A stretch of DNA of 64,000 nucleotides. Origin: Lycocorax pyrrhopterus obiensis. Lineage: Eukaryota; Chordata; Aves; Passeriformes; Paradisaeidae. This document shows positions 10,841-24,501 of this stretch, in pieces. Both the position numbers and the translations under genes were made by a program. The stretch spans positions 3,660,663-3,724,662 of the forward strand of contig JACSVZ010000011.1 of assembly GCA_014706295.1 (NCBI GenBank), read 5' to 3'. A model generated the notes under the pieces. It was not told the DNA's origin. It ran no database searches and was given only the letters and a program-made list of their open reading frames with translations. Every line of letters starts with the position of its first letter. Within the stretch, counting starts at the first letter, position 1.

Positions 10841-13800
10841 TAATCACAGCTTTGAGTCTTCCATCAGAAGGTTTTCCATCCCTTTTAAACTTCAGAGTAA
10901 AATTCAGAGTATATGAAGACCAGTGACAGTGAGGGAAAGAAAAAACCCAAAACACTGTGTGTTTTTTCAGACTATTTGTTAGTGCTTCTGGTCTTGGATT
11001 CTCTTTGACACCTTCCACATGTCTCTTTGTTTTGTCACTTGGCTGTAAATAACACAATAACACACTTTCCTGGCCCTTAGGAAGGCAATGCTCTCCTCAC
11101 CTGTCTTGTACAATGGACTTATCATTGAGAGGAGCATTCCTGGCAGCCCCTTGAAGAGCTTTAAATTGGAACATCCTTTTAGTGTGGAGAGGTAATCAAC
11201 ATGCTGGTGTGTTGTACGGGGAGAGGAGAAGTAAGTGTTTTTCAATTTTATGGCACTGAGTTTTTCCCATTTGTTGTAAGAGTTCCATCATTAAAGAAGC
11301 CACCTTAAATTGCCACAGAGGTCCCAAGAAGTTCTAAAAAACGTTTGCTTTTGGAGAGCAGTGTTTGGATCGGTTGTAGCTGTAATTGCACTCTGTTGTC
11401 ACAGGTTCTCTGTGTGGGTTTGCTCTGTGTGTCCTCCTTCATCCAGAAAGTACATTTGATTTGAAGCATTTTCTCCTAGGTGCTGGTGTGAAATATATCG
11501 CATGATTTTCTCTATCATCTCCAACAACCGTGCATTGCTGAGGGGCAGGTTTTCTTCTGGATAAATATCCCCTTTTTGTATGAGTTTAAAAACTGTAGCA
11601 CTGATGTTGTATGCATTGCAGCAGCGTGCTCTATGCGCAGGGTGTCCTTTGGCAGCAAACTGTAAATTGTAGTAAGTGCTGTCATTACAATATTGAGTGT
11701 TTTCCCACAGGAGGAAACTGCTCTTTGTATTCCTTTTGTAAGAGTTTTCAGAAATTTGAGGATATGGCCTTGCAATGGAGGAGAACATGAAAATGAGATT
11801 TTTTTTGGAATTTGTTTACCAGATTGTTGTACTAGCAATAGGTCTTGCATTTTGTGACTTTTTCACTTGTTCAATTTTTCATATTATCTGATTGGAAACA
11901 GTTCATGTAAGTGGTTTACACTTTTATGAGCTCATAATGAAACTTCATTTTCTCTTAAATTGCTCATCTGGCTCTAGATGAATACAGATGGGTTGCCAAG
12001 CACCCATCACTTCTTGAGGTCATGTATTTGGAACCACTTGCCATGTGATTTCATAATCCATGGCTTCTAGACTAGATCTCTAGGCAGGCCAACTTGCTTG
12101 GCATCTGTTCTCCAGATTTCCTGACTGTGGGGGATCCCTAATGAGCTGGGATAGGAGTTGTGGCAGGTGCAGGCTGAAATTAAGTTCCACAGTCAGAATA
12201 AAAATCTCCTGGGTTAGTCAGTGGTGAACAGCCATGGAAATGACAGATATTTTATCCATATCCATCTAGAAATGTCAAAGGTGCATGGATGTCCTGCTCT
12301 AATGTTTAGCAAGTACTTTGGTTCTTTGAAGTGGATATTTCATTCTAGAAATGTCATATTTTGGCAATAAGTACACGCTCCCAATTTGGCTCATTGTCCT
12401 GTTTCAGTGTTATTTTCCTTGAAAATAAAAATTTCTGAGAAACTGAAATTTCATTTCTGAACTTGCTCTCAGCACGTCTATGTTCCACCAAACGCAGACA
12501 AAATAAAACTGACACTAAACTGTGCATACCTCCAAAAGCTGAGAACCACCACGCATTTGGCCCCTTCTCACAGGTGCATTGTGGTTACCTGTTGTTCCCC
12601 ACCAGGAATGGACTGACTACAAAACCTGAGCTTTCTTACTCAGCTCCTTGTTGTTTCTGCCTCCCAGCTCTTTATCCTTCAGAAATACTGACTAACCCTG
12701 GTTTGTTTTGGGGTTTTTTTTTTTGCTTATCATCAACCTCCTCTTCTTTAACAAGTCAGCTTTTTGGCACTTTGCACCTTCAGACTGCTCCTTTTCTTTC
12801 TTTCTTTAGCTTATGATTCAGTGGTGTCAGAATGCCAGCAGAGTGCAAGGAGACAAAAGATCTCAGCTTTTTATGCCAATACCTGATTGCAGTAACAGCA
12901 ATTATCATTAAACCCTTCTCCACTAGCAAAGAGTAGGACGTGCTTAGTGAGCCCAGGGCATTGGAACATGAATTTAATATCCACTTTCCTCCTGAGACAC
13001 AATGCTTGTAAAGTTTGGTCAGCAAAATCCAACAGTTTGAGCTGTGAGAGGCTTCAGTTCAGTCACTGAGAACAGATTCTTTTGCTTGTTATTCTTTGGG
13101 CGCCTGCTTACATGTGTGGGAAGTGTGGAAATGCTAGCAGGCTTCAAAACAAAAAAGTCTGGGAACTATTTTACATGTGCAAAATTCCTCTCTCCCACTG
13201 CCAGTCTCAGAAATGGCTGAGCAGGAGGAAGTATCAAAAATGAGAAAGAAAAGCTCAACCAGAGAGAAAGAGAGACAGAGACCCAGTGTAGGAAATGGCA
13301 ACAGGGTTGGCCAAAGTTTGAGCCAGAAAAAGCAGGATGCTGGAGAAGGAGCAGCAATGCAGTATTAGTGTTCAGTGCTACCTGGAGTTCCCTAACATCA
13401 GCACTAAATAATCCTTGTTTTTATTTAGTATGTTCAAGTAGCAGTGAGAAGAAAGCTCTCTGCTATAAATTCACATCCCTTAATTTGCTCCAGGTTTTGG
13501 AGCCCACCAATGGGACAAGTGAAGTGGAATTGCTCATCTCTTTCCTTTCATCATGAGCTGTTTTGTATTGCCAGGGTTCAGAGGAGGTGTAAGAGTTTTA
13601 TCACCTGAAAATCAATTTATTTTACTGCTTGGTTTATTTTGCTCCTTTACCTTTCAGGAGGCAATTATGTCTGTTGCATAATTTCGAATTTTCAAACCAG
13701 CATGTAAATCTGCTGTAGTGATATGTAGATTCATTTTGGAATAGATCCAAACTTACTTATTTGTCAGATATTATTATAACATGTCTTAACAAGTCTAATA

Positions 13801-15795
13801 AACCATGCTGAAGGGGTGTCACTATAAAAGTATTCCCAGAGATGTCTGCATTGATGTGAAACAGTTCCCTGACTATTCTGATCTGATCAGAGCTATGCAG
13901 CCAGCTTCGCATCGGGCTCTTCCAGGCTTGATCATGCAGATCTCCATTAATTTTTCAAGCCTTTCCCTAAATCTGCTTTATTATTTATTTAGCTGTTTCT
14001 TTGCTACAAAGAAATCCAGAGGAAAAGGAATGTCTAAGCTGCTTAATCGTTTGGCTGGGTCAGGTTTTTCACTGTGCCTCGCTGTCTTCTGTAGGACTGA
14101 GGGCTGAAGTTCTGCTTTGGTTTTTGGCTGCAATGCCTCATGCCAACCCACAGAAGTGAATCCACAGCTAACCCGTGGATAAAACTGGGCCTGTGGATGA
14201 CAAATATCTCCATAATCATTCATATGGACAAGTTTGAAGTTCCTCATTCTTTTCTCAGGCCTGAAAAGTTGAGAGGAAAAGCCATTCATTATTAGCTGCT
14301 GCTTGGAGCTGTGTTTGCTATCAGCTGCCAGGCTTTCAAACTAGCTCTTCAGGAAGACAGTGACACGTATTTCTTTTTATGCCACAGAGCTGTTCATCAA
14401 AATCAAATTTCTACATCAGAAATTATATGATATCCCAGCACAGGGCATTGCTTGGATCCTGGAGAGAAATCAGCTTTGGAGTTACCGGCCCCTGGTGCAG
14501 TTTCATCCGTGGAGAAAGTCCCCAGGACAGTGTTGGCAGGGCTGATCTCCACAGTGTGGGAGGGGTTTCAGCCTTTGCTGCCAAAGTCCACATCCAAACC
14601 TTGCTCTCCTCATTGCTGTGCTGTTCTTGCACTGATGTGAAAGCAGAGAGGAGAGCCTGGAGTGGGAGAGGCGAGAAATGCCTTGGCTGGAGGATTACAG
14701 CACATCACGGACCTCTGTGGATGTGGGTGGCCCTGGGGCTGGTTGGGCAGGTCTGAACACAAGTGAGATGCCTCCAGAATGCCCTATTAGGCACGAGAAA
14801 TGCAAGGCCACAAATGGCAAGAGAATGTGAGTGTTGGCACACTGGGTTTGTGAAGCTCTGACAACACTTTTGTTTAGTTCTCCTATTGCAGAGTAAGTTC
14901 CCCTGAGGAGGAAAGAAGCAAGTTCTCCTGAATGACATACCAGCAGAAGTCTCTGGTATTTTCAAATGCAGTCAACTATTTCTTCTTCAACAGATTTCTC
15001 CTGACCTGAGGTCTGTGTTTTCCTTGTACATTTGTGTTTTACAGTTGTGAACCACAATATTTCCGTTTGATTTCAATCCAGTAGAGGAATTAGAAACTAA
15101 CTCTCCAAAAGGCAGTCTCTGTGTTTATGGCATTATATTTTACTGATGTCCCTCAGTGCAAAAATTATCATAGATTTAACTTGTTTTCCTGTATCTGAAC
15201 TCCTGTTATGGAGTATATACACACTGCATCTCGAGGCATGCAATGTTTCTAGTGGATTTCACATAATGTTACAGATTTTAGCAAATTTATGTCATCCTGA
15301 CGGTCTTTGAAGGAATTATAATTTCAGATTTACTCATCTACTGCAGCTAGAAACCTCAGACCAATGCCAGATGGGAGATGTATTCATAAATCTTAGAGCT
15401 CTGATGCTTTGCATTGTAATATTTGAATCAAAAGAGAAAAGTGATAGGAAGGATGCATGGGTATTATTTGGAATACTTTTTATATACAGAGTGCAAAGCA
15501 GAGAGCCTGGCTGGGGAGATGTAGGAGTATCCCAAAGCAGGTTCTGAAATAATAGGATGGTATCATTATGAATAAGAAGTGCTGGAAGTCTTTGGGCAGA
15601 CACAGATTCCAGACAAATGCCCACCCAGCTTCTCGTTCACCTCAGCTGGATGCAGGGAGAAAATCAGATAAGAAAGTTTTGGGGTGAGATAAAGAGAGGG
15701 AAAATCTTTACCAATTACTGTCACAGGCAAGAGAGACTCAGCTTGGGGAAAAATATTTTTTTATTCCAAATTAAAGGAATTTAAAGAGGAAGCAG
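10841..15795. other. unique sequence, no gene recognised
   Basis: About 5 kb without a recognisable gene or interspersed repeat. Open frames up to 129 codons (for example 11399-11788 on the minus strand and 12463-12816 on the plus strand) have no domain I can name and overlap frames on the other strand. A T-rich tract lies near 12712-12725. The stretch around 14450-14760 is GC-richer and gives several overlapping frames for that reason. Confidence 0.55.
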
Positions 15796-16100
15796 AGGGG
15801 CAGGAATTGATGTCTGCTCCCTGGGACAGGGACAGGACCCAGGGAGCAGCTGGAGCTGGGCCAGGGCAGGGTTAGGGTGGAGATCAGGGAAAGGTTCTGC
15901 TTCCCCCAGAGGGTGCTGGGCACTGCCCAGGCTCCCCAGGGAATGGGCACAGCCCCGAGGCTGCCAGAGCTCCAGGAGCGTTTGGACAGCGCTGCCAGGG
16001 ATGCACAGGGTGGGATTGGTGGGGTGTCTGGGCAGGGACAGGGGCTGGATCAATGATCCCTGTGGGACCCCTCCAACTCAGCATCTTCTGTGATTCTAAA
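15796..16100 (+). mobile_element. CR1 LINE, 5'-truncated 3' end
   Basis: The order is 'tccctgggacagggacagga', 'aggttctgcttcccccagag', 'ccaggagcgtttggacagcg', then 'gatccctgtgggacccctcc' and a TGATTCTAAA tail. This is the CR1 3' end of a second avian subgroup, distinct from the 7.3-kb copy. It shares long near-identical blocks with the plus-strand copy at 47357-47582. Only the 3' untranslated region and a little upstream sequence are present. The 90- and 138-codon minus-strand frames across it are antisense artefacts. Confidence 0.92.
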
Positions 16101-19100
16101 ATAGATTTGGTTTGTAAGAAGCAAAAAGTGAGTTGATAGGCACGTTGGGAGACTTCCTTGTATGGAACTGGCCTGGGACCTCTCTGGTGAGATTGTGTAG
16201 ACAAATTACACGATAATTTGATCCTGTGATTGATCCAAAGAGACTGCACCAGCCCCCCTGGAGAAGGAGAAGGCTGCAGTGCTGGATTTATAGAAGACAA
16301 TCAGATCTAACGAGTGAGTTATTTTACCTTCTTGTATCTTGTATTTCTGCTGTGTGCCTAATGCAAGTTTATCTTCTGCTTACTCTGTATGGAGAGTTTT
16401 ATGTGCAGTTAATTCTGTGGACTATCAGCCAGGATATTTTTGCAGTGTGCATGTATTTCCCAGAAGTGCTGGTATATGAGGATCTGGGAATAAGCCATTA
16501 AGATTTTGTGAGAGCTTTGTTCTTTCCTACAGGGTGTTGTAAATAACTTGCAATAATTTGGACTTAAGCAAAAAGGAATTAAGAAGTTGACTGCTGTTAA
16601 TGAATACTAATGATTGCTGGAAACATGATCAATGTGAGGCACATATTATTAGTGAAGGTGCCCTTCCTAAACTTCATTAATCACCAAGATACCTAGGAAG
16701 CAACAAATAATTCCTTGCTATTTGGCAACAGCTAAAGGAAGAGCCAGTTTGTAATTGGTGTTAAATCCTGCATTCCTGTCTCATGCTGATGTAAAGCAAG
16801 ATTGCTGTAGGTTTGTGCTGGCATAAGCAAAAGATGTTTAATGCCCAACTGGTGCAGAGGTGTCTGAATAAATGACTAATCCTGGCTTAGTCAGCCAGGT
16901 AAGGTGTGAGTTTATGGCCAATCCAGGATTTCAAAACAAGTCTGGAAGGGCTCCCATCTGGGCAGAGTGAGGCCATGGCAGTGTACAGTCAATGGGATTG
17001 TAATGTCTTCTGAAATCCCATATCCTACGAAGAGCCATCCTTCTTCTTTTCCCTAGTTAAACACCATCATCATAACAGAAACCATCTGAACATATTTTTA
17101 ATAAAATGCTAAACATGTTTAGCTTACCGTATGGAGGCCTGGCTTTTATCTTTGTTATTTTTCAGATTGCAAACTTTTTAAGGTTTCCTTACTGTGCATC
17201 AGGTATTCCTTCCTCAGCTCTACTAATTTTTATAATGACTAAGCAGAGATTGTGCCAGGAAAATTGCTTGTGCTATTGAATTTATTTCCAGTGTATATTT
17301 TCAACCTGTTATTTGATTTCTTTGCTTTGTCAGTCCTATTAATGGTATTAATGATAAGGTAAGAATTTATAGTGGATATATCAGTTGTGTTAAACTTATT
17401 GCTGTCTAGCAATATTCACACTTAGCTAAGCTTGGAATGTTTTCTTTATAAGAATCTGCACAGAAAAGTTTTGTGGTGTTCAATTGGTTCAGAATTTCAC
17501 TCACATGGAATTTTTTGATATCCATGTTTGAAGGAGCTCTTGTAGCCCAGTCAAATTGATTTTTGACTTGCAGTTATCCCAGGCTTGATTTTAATTTCTT
17601 GATTTACGCTGTTATCTTCTGTTTCATTTCAAGAAAATGCTTTTTCACCTCTTTGTCCTCCTTATTGACTTGAAGTTTCCTATCCGTCTCTTTCATTTAA
17701 GTCACAAGCAGGCCAATTGTGTCGAGAGCTTCAGACCTCTTGAGCACTGTGTGCTGTAATTTTGCTGTTCAGTAATTAGTTCCTTCAGCAATTCACTCAG
17801 CAACTGCTCTTCCTAGGAAGTTGCATTAGATTCCATTGATGACCTGCTGTGGAGAGTTCTTTGAAGAAATTTACCTTTCCCAAGTGTGATTTTTCTTTTT
17901 TCTGGGCTTTCTTATGCTCATTTACACTCTCACAGTAAAGCATCTTGTAGGAATACAAAGATTCTCAATTTGGAAACTTAAATGCTGTAAAAGAATTGCG
18001 TTTTTGCTGTTCAGTAGGGATGAAATTGGAACTCTTTTAATAATTTTCCACAATTTCCCAAGTAAATTAGATTTGGTGTTAAAAAAAGGAAAGAGAGAAT
18101 AGGCAAAGCAAAGGTTTGCATGGGCCTTCTGGAGAGCCTCACAGCAGAAATTCTCTGGGAATATTTACCTTTGTCACTAGATTTGGAGAACAAAGCAGAT
18201 TAGTGACATCTCCTCTGTGCCACCACCAGTGCTTGCAGAAAAAAAACCAAAAACACATTTTCAGGCACAGAATGAGCTGTTCATTGGATGGCAGTGGCAG
18301 AAATACTTTTAACTTTATTCTTAGGGTTGTATGTTAGACCCATGGTAAGTTTAGCATCTTTTTTTTCCGGAGCATTTTTATTTTCCTGCATATGCTTCTC
18401 ATGTTTAACCTTCAGATTCCAACCCTGAGGATCGTGGCTTTCTTTTAGATCATCACTCAGCGAAATTTCAAGGGAAGCTGTTTTTATCAGTGAAGAAACA
18501 CACTCGCTTTCTTCTCATGTTTGCTTTTGTCTCTGTCTCTACGAGAAGCAGCTTCTGGGAGGAAACTTCCCTGTGAAAACTTCAATGCTCATTCCCAAGG
18601 TGAGGTGCAGAGAGTTCCAGCCCCACTGGTCTCCGAGCCCAGGGTTTCAGGTGGAGGGAAGTGCTCTGTGCACAGAGATTTTTGTGCCTGGGGTTGGTGG
18701 CTGTGGCTGAAGGACGAGATTGAGTCTGTCAGTGCAGCTGGGTGTATTTCTGTGAAGCTGCTTTTCACTGTGAATTTAGAATATCAAAAGTGGGTTAGGC
18801 TGAACCCAGGGGGTTTCAGGTGATGTAGGACCTGGCCATGGAGGAGTTCGTGTCTCATTCCCTTCAATAAACCCCAAAAGTTTTCAGGCGTTTTGTTTTC
18901 CTGTATTTTTACACACTTACATGAGGAAAAGGTAACATTTGTACTCTATGATATTCTTAATGAACAGTTATAAAAAGTAGCTGAGTTACTCCTTTTTTTA
19001 TTAATAATTGTGTGTTTACTGGTACAGGATAATATAGCTGAGTAAAAACCCATGGTTACTCTCACAAAAAGATGGTAAAACCTGGCTTATTAATCTGAGT

Positions 19101-22100
19101 GTAAAAGATAAGGAGAGGCTGACTGTGGTTCACAGCAGTTTGCTATGGACAAAGTTCTTCTTAGCATATTATGGTCACAAATTGTCACTCAGATGTTTCA
19201 ATGATAAATATTTAATTATCCCGTAATCATTCTGTAATTTGTTTCTATCCTTTATATTGCACAGTGATTATTTTATAATTAAATATTAATTTAATAACGT
19301 GATTATGTTTGTGTTGGAGCACAGAATTAACATTGAGTTAATTATGAAATTTTTCAGATGAAGCAGTTTCAAGTAGTAACCTGTCCCTTTTCCCAGAAGA
19401 AATGAAACAGGAATTGTATTCAGAACATACTCCAGGCTAGTAAAACGGGCTAATCTCATGCATGAGTTATGACAGACCTGTGGGGACTAAGCTAGTTTAT
19501 TGGCATTTAAAAATGAGTACAGGAATAATGCTGGTTTTAACACAGTTAATACTTCAGCAAGGCCTGGTGATTCTTGTACTAGTGGTTGTTTCCAGGAGAA
19601 ATTAGAATTCAGATTCTCTCGTGTGTTTAAGATGCTGATCTTCACATGCAAAGACATCCCAACTACACCGGAAACATTTTGTAATGGAATTATGGAGCTA
19701 AAAAATGTGCAGCCCCAGGCGGCAGGGAGTTTCATAGGATACTGAATAGATCAGGGGTTTTGGTTTCCAAATGAGTCGTGGCAGTGTCTAATGAGTTCTG
19801 AAAAAGGAAAACATCGGTGACTAGGTCAATATGTAAAAAGGCCCAACTTGTTTAATTCTGAGGTATTAATTCCTGGGGCAATATTAGGAATACTAAAATG
19901 CTGTGAAAGGGTTCTACCTAGATAACAGTAGGGTTTATCTCTGCTTATACCATGCTTTTTGCATAATTTTAAAACCAAAAGAAAGAAAATAGTTGCCTTT
20001 AACAAATAAACCCACTTTCTATACTGGTCTTGATGTGGAATTATGAATTATGCGGTTTGTTTTTTTTTTTTTTTTCCAATCAGAGGAAATATCTTCATTC
20101 TGAAGTTGGGTTTACTAAGGAAAAGATTGCTTCATAGCAATGTGGAGCAGTGTGTTTGGAGAGAGTGCAACTCTAAAATCATCATTCTACCCTATATTTT
20201 TTGGTTTTATTTTATTTTTTTTTTTATCCCTCCTTGCCAAATGGCCATGTCTCTGCTTGGGCTGAGCTTTGTGTTACTGAAGGTGCTGCCTAAAGTCACT
20301 TAACGCAGGCTCCCAGGCTCTTTAGGGAATTAATAAAAGAAACTGGCTATTTCATAGCAAATGCAGCTCACCCTTGCAGAAATGCGAGTTGTTTCCCCTC
20401 TTTGTTTATCTCGGCACATTTCTGATATCCTTTGCAGTAGCTCACCACAGGACTGAATTCAGCCCCATAACCTTGGCATCCTCAGTGCATTGCCAGGAGT
20501 GGTTTATATTGTACTATCTGAAACAGGGCACAGTGTTCCATAACCTGCTTTCCTCCCTCTGCATTGCTGTTGTTCCTTATCAATCTGCTGCAGTTGCAGA
20601 GTGCAAGCCACAGTATTGGAAGCTATTTATAGTGAGCTTTGGGAAAGGTCAGGTACCTTAGGCTGTTTAGATGTTTTCATTAGCAATATTATTTCCTGCT
20701 TTATACTGTCTGAAGGTATGCCAAATCAATATCTTTCTTAAGAGCAATATTTAATTTATTTTTTTTACAAGGACTGCTTTTTGATCTTAGCTTGATAAAT
20801 TCTTTCCTCGCAGAAAAAGCAGGTGATAAAACTAATTATTGTTTCTTTTTATATCTTTTACCTGGTTTTGGATACATTATAAATAGAGCCAGCATTATTC
20901 CCAATTCATCATTGGATTTGGAACTAGACGCTTTAGGTATCAGATAAAGGTGTTCAGATAAAGAAGAAACCTGGAAAGCTGATATAAAAACCTTAAAGAA
21001 TGAAAAGAACATAATGTTACACACTAGATATCAATAGAATTATTTAAATATTCCTCTTCAAGTAAAGCCATAGCTGTCTGTTTATCACTTTCACAGTTGC
21101 ATGGTCACTTGTGTCCGTCTGGAGTCTGGTGCTTTGCCGACCACTCATTGAGCTGAGGCAACCCCAGGAAAAACAACTCCAGTTCTCATTTCCTCCTCCA
21201 GAAAAATCATCATTCTGGGTTCATATCCCGAGTTCCCTCAGCAAGGGATCAGTCAAGCTGCAACCCAGCCACATGGAAAATGTGTCCAGGAGAGAGGTTG
21301 AACAGGAAAAAGAGTTTTATTGGATAGAAGAGGGAGCAGGAGATGAGCTCCACTGCAGGATGTAAACTGCTTTAGGTGCCCTGTACCTGAGGGAAATGAG
21401 GCAAATGTGCTGGGGCAGGAGGAGAGAGAACACCCTTCTCTAGTTTAGTGACAAAGGTTAATGTAGAAGATAAATGCTGCTGAGGTAAAAGCCAGACAAA
21501 GGCACCCTTGCTCTAACTTAGGTCTGGTCTCACCAGAAAATCATGTCTGTAACACCTGAAATATTACTGGAGAAAATGTACTTGCTTGAGGTATTAGATG
21601 AGAATTTTGCTCTTGCAGATTAAAGCACATAAATTTCCTTTAAATCTTAATTCTGGTGCACACATCTAACTTGGAATCCGCTTGGTCTCTTGTCTACCAG
21701 GATGAGATTTAGAAAGGCACATTTGGTGTTTCCAATTAAGGTTTCGCACATTTGAAAATGCAGAGCGCGTTCCCGGTAGGGTTTAAGGAAGTGGTGGTAT
21801 GGATCTTATGAGGATGAGGCACTGAATTATACAAAATGACAGACAAGCCACTTAGAACTGGGTGAAATAGCAGGAAATACTGACTGCAGGTGCATGGTTG
21901 TCAGGGCTGTCACCGTGCTCATGAGCATGGGTCTCTCGGTTTTCTGAGAAATTGTCTTCCCAGTAGTTCTTCACTAGATTTAATTTTGTGAGTTCTCTTA
22001 TAGAGGAAGAAGAAATGGAATAGACTCTCCTACTACCCTCTGAGTAATTTTCCAAAGGCCTCAGTGAAGCAGCAGCTTTCACCTGGGAAGTGTGGATGCC

Positions 22101-24126
22101 AGCTTTATTGCAGCTGGTGGAAAGCTCCTCCTCCTCAGAACCAGAGTTATGTCCTGTCTGTGCAAGTTGACCAGGTGTTTTTGGCTCATTGCCATTCCAA
22201 AGAGTACAGAGAAGTCACACACAAAAAAGAACCGACCATTCTAAGCTTTGTCTGGGCTTCCTGCAGGTTTTACACAGTTTTTCCAGTTGCAAGTTTCCAG
22301 CCTGGAATCTTGAAGCAGTGGGTAGGAACTGTCTTAAAAATGTTTCCAAAAGAAGGAAGTAGAAAGCAAGTTGCTGAGGTTTAACATGGAGCTGAAAACT
22401 TGCATACATATTTTATTGAGTCTCTGGGTATCCTCACTGTGAACAAGAAGAGACTGAGTCACACAGATGTGCACTTTAGAAAAGACTCTGAGGCTTCTCC
22501 TGGCCAGCTTAACTCCCGAGGTCTGATTTAATACTGAAACCCTCTTCTGCCCCTTTGATGTGGGTTAAGCTCTTTTCATCATGCCTGTTTAGGAGCTGTT
22601 TATTTTTCACTTAACCTTTCCCTTTGCATTTGTTTAATTAAAAGATTTCTCGAGAAGTCACATCACCGCAGTGCCACGTTCCACCACCTTTGTCAAGATT
22701 ATATAGAAGTGCTTCTCTAATAATTGTCCTGGGATTTAGGAGAATTCTGCAAACAGGTCACCTCCCTGCCTCCCAGTCTGTTTCCCATATTAAACAGATT
22801 GCCTCTCTGCCTATAATACCTTGGAAGTCTGGTTTATCACACCACAAGCAGGTACAGAACTGAAGGAAACCTCTCTCAGATAGCTGTTTACATCAATTGC
22901 TAATGTTAATTTATGATCACTATATTAAATCCATTTAGTTTTGTAAAAGGACTGTAAATTAATTCTGTGATTTGGGAACATGCTGAAGTTATTACTGCAC
23001 AGCACCTTATTAAAACATTTGAGCACTTCTTGCCTGTACAAATACACTGTGATGCTCTGATAGTCTCAGTGGTTTTTAGCTGTGCTGCTGCAGCACTGTA
23101 ATAAATTTCTTTAATATAAGAGAAAATTTGGGTGATGATTAAACATTGTTTTGTTTAATTATATGCTATATTTGATTGCACATCTATATTGAGCCTCTTT
23201 TAGGTGTAATTCATAGTCCTTAATAGAATCCTTTCTTGAAATTTAGATGCTGCATCCAATACATTTTGCCATTGCTATTTCAGACTGTAGTGTCTATGGA
23301 CACTTTGTTAGTGCAAAAAGTATCTGTATTTTCATCAAGCCATACTGCAGGGGGCAACAAAAAAACCACCAAATTCAGCAGTGCTTTTCTTCTAAAATTC
23401 CTTCTTTGAATCCATTCTGTGAGACAAAAAATAGCCTGCGAAATCATTAAAGATAAATTTATTGAAAACAACCTCTCAGTATTATATTCAAAAAGGCATC
23501 GGTTTTTATGTTGAAGTGTCATCACTGGTGTAAAACACAGGACGTTAATGAAGTAGGAGCAGATATCTTTCACAGTAGAGATGCGAAAAGGTAAATTTAA
23601 CACCTAACAGGTGTTAAGTGCCATAAATCATGAATGGCTCAGCAGTAATTTAATCCTTTGTCAATCAAAGTATTCACTATTGAGAAAACGTCTCTCTGAG
23701 AATGCTATGTTTAATGGAAATGCTTGTTAGGTGGAGAGGCAAAGTGTAATTTTACCAGCATAACACTGAGCATGGTGCATTTTGAAACAGTTTGTGAACC
23801 CTCAGATTCCAAAAAAGAGGAGTTTTATTGCCGATAGTCATGTTCTGCTGTTATTTGACAATTCTGTTTAAATAACACAATGGCAAATAGAAAAAGCACT
23901 TCCCCATTCCGTACCTACACAATATTTAGTGGTGTTTTACGTTGGCCTTACTGCACAATAGATGAATAATTCAAAGGATTCTCAGGAAAGTACTTTAAAA
24001 TTGTATGGACAGTAAAATCATTAAAATCCGGGTGAAAAGGCCAGTAAAACATTTACCAATTCTTTGACTCGGGTTTCTTGCAGCCTGTTTTTCACGCAGG
24101 CGGGCTGGCTGGAAACAAGTGGAGGT
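16101..24126. other. long AT-rich unique stretch, no gene recognised
   Basis: About 8 kb in which I recognise neither genes nor interspersed repeats. T16 lies at 20060-20075 and another T run near 20215-20226. The strongest AT-rich, TAAT-dense segments are at 16540-16720, 19190-19360 and 22880-23000; they might be regulatory or conserved non-coding DNA, but that cannot be shown from one sequence. Open frames are all at or below about 106 codons and unconvincing. Confidence 0.5.
19190..19360. promoter_or_regulatory. TAAT-rich segment, possible conserved non-coding element
   Basis: A dense run of homeodomain-type TAAT/ATTA cores, including 'tttaattatcccgtaatcat', 'ataattaaatattaatttaa' and 'gagttaattatg'. 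The last resembles one half of an HNF1 site plus part of the second. AT-rich DNA contains such words by chance, so this is only a candidate. Confidence 0.15.
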
Positions 24127-24399
24127 TTGGGTTATGGACGCTGAGAAAGCTTCAGCAGAGAATTTCTTCAGCTCTCTGCAGCATTTTGTGAGAGCTCTGT
24201 CTTTCCCATGCAAGTAACTCAAAACAATGTTACAGTTTTGTAAACTTCTTGCAGCTGCAGGTTGTTTTGCAGGATTGTTATGGTTCTAACTAGAAAAACA
24301 TTCAGAGGTGGATGTCTTAGATCTTGAGCAATCCCCTTAAGGGGTGGATGGCAAAAAACCAATTACTTTATGCCATTTAATACACTTTGCAAACCAACA

Positions 24400-24407
24400 T
24401 ATAAAAG
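24400..24407 (+). promoter_or_regulatory. LTR TATA box (TATAAAAG)
   Basis: TATAAAAG about 267 bases into the LTR, conserved in the other copy and followed within 22 bases by the poly(A) signal. This places a short R region right after it. Confidence 0.55.
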
Positions 24408-24421
24408 CCTTCTGAGAGACC

Positions 24422-24427
24422 ATTAAA
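24422..24427 (+). terminator. LTR poly(A) signal (ATTAAA)
   Basis: ATTAAA in the context ccATTAAAGCGCTTCC, identical in the second copy from the hexamer onward. It would direct 3' processing of the retroviral transcript. Confidence 0.5.
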
Positions 24428-24501
24428 GCGCTTCCATTATCCCTGAGCCTGGACTTTGTGTCATTTCTCTACTCGTCCGTGTGAGAACAGCGACATTGAG
24501 T

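Larger units (their letters stand above)
24133..24495 (+). mobile_element. solo LTR of an endogenous retrovirus (copy 2)
   Basis: A 363-bp unit beginning TATGGACGCTGA and ending GAACAGCGACA. It carries TATAAAAG at 24400-24407, ATTAAA at 24422-24427 and a perfect 12-bp palindrome ccccttaagggg in U3. The flanks are ttgggt (24127-24132) and ttgagt (24496-24501), a 6-bp target duplication with one change. It matches the minus-strand copy at 8788-9152 along its whole length, including both ends. The different flanks and separate duplications show two independent insertions. No internal retroviral sequence is attached. The minus-strand frame at 23995-24222 is antisense to it and not a gene. Confidence 0.87.

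Noticed and set aside
15884..16300. 138-codon minus-strand frame
   Set aside because: It runs antisense through a CR1 copy; the 87- and 90-codon frames near 47.3 and 15.8 kb share residues with it because the CR1 copies are alike.
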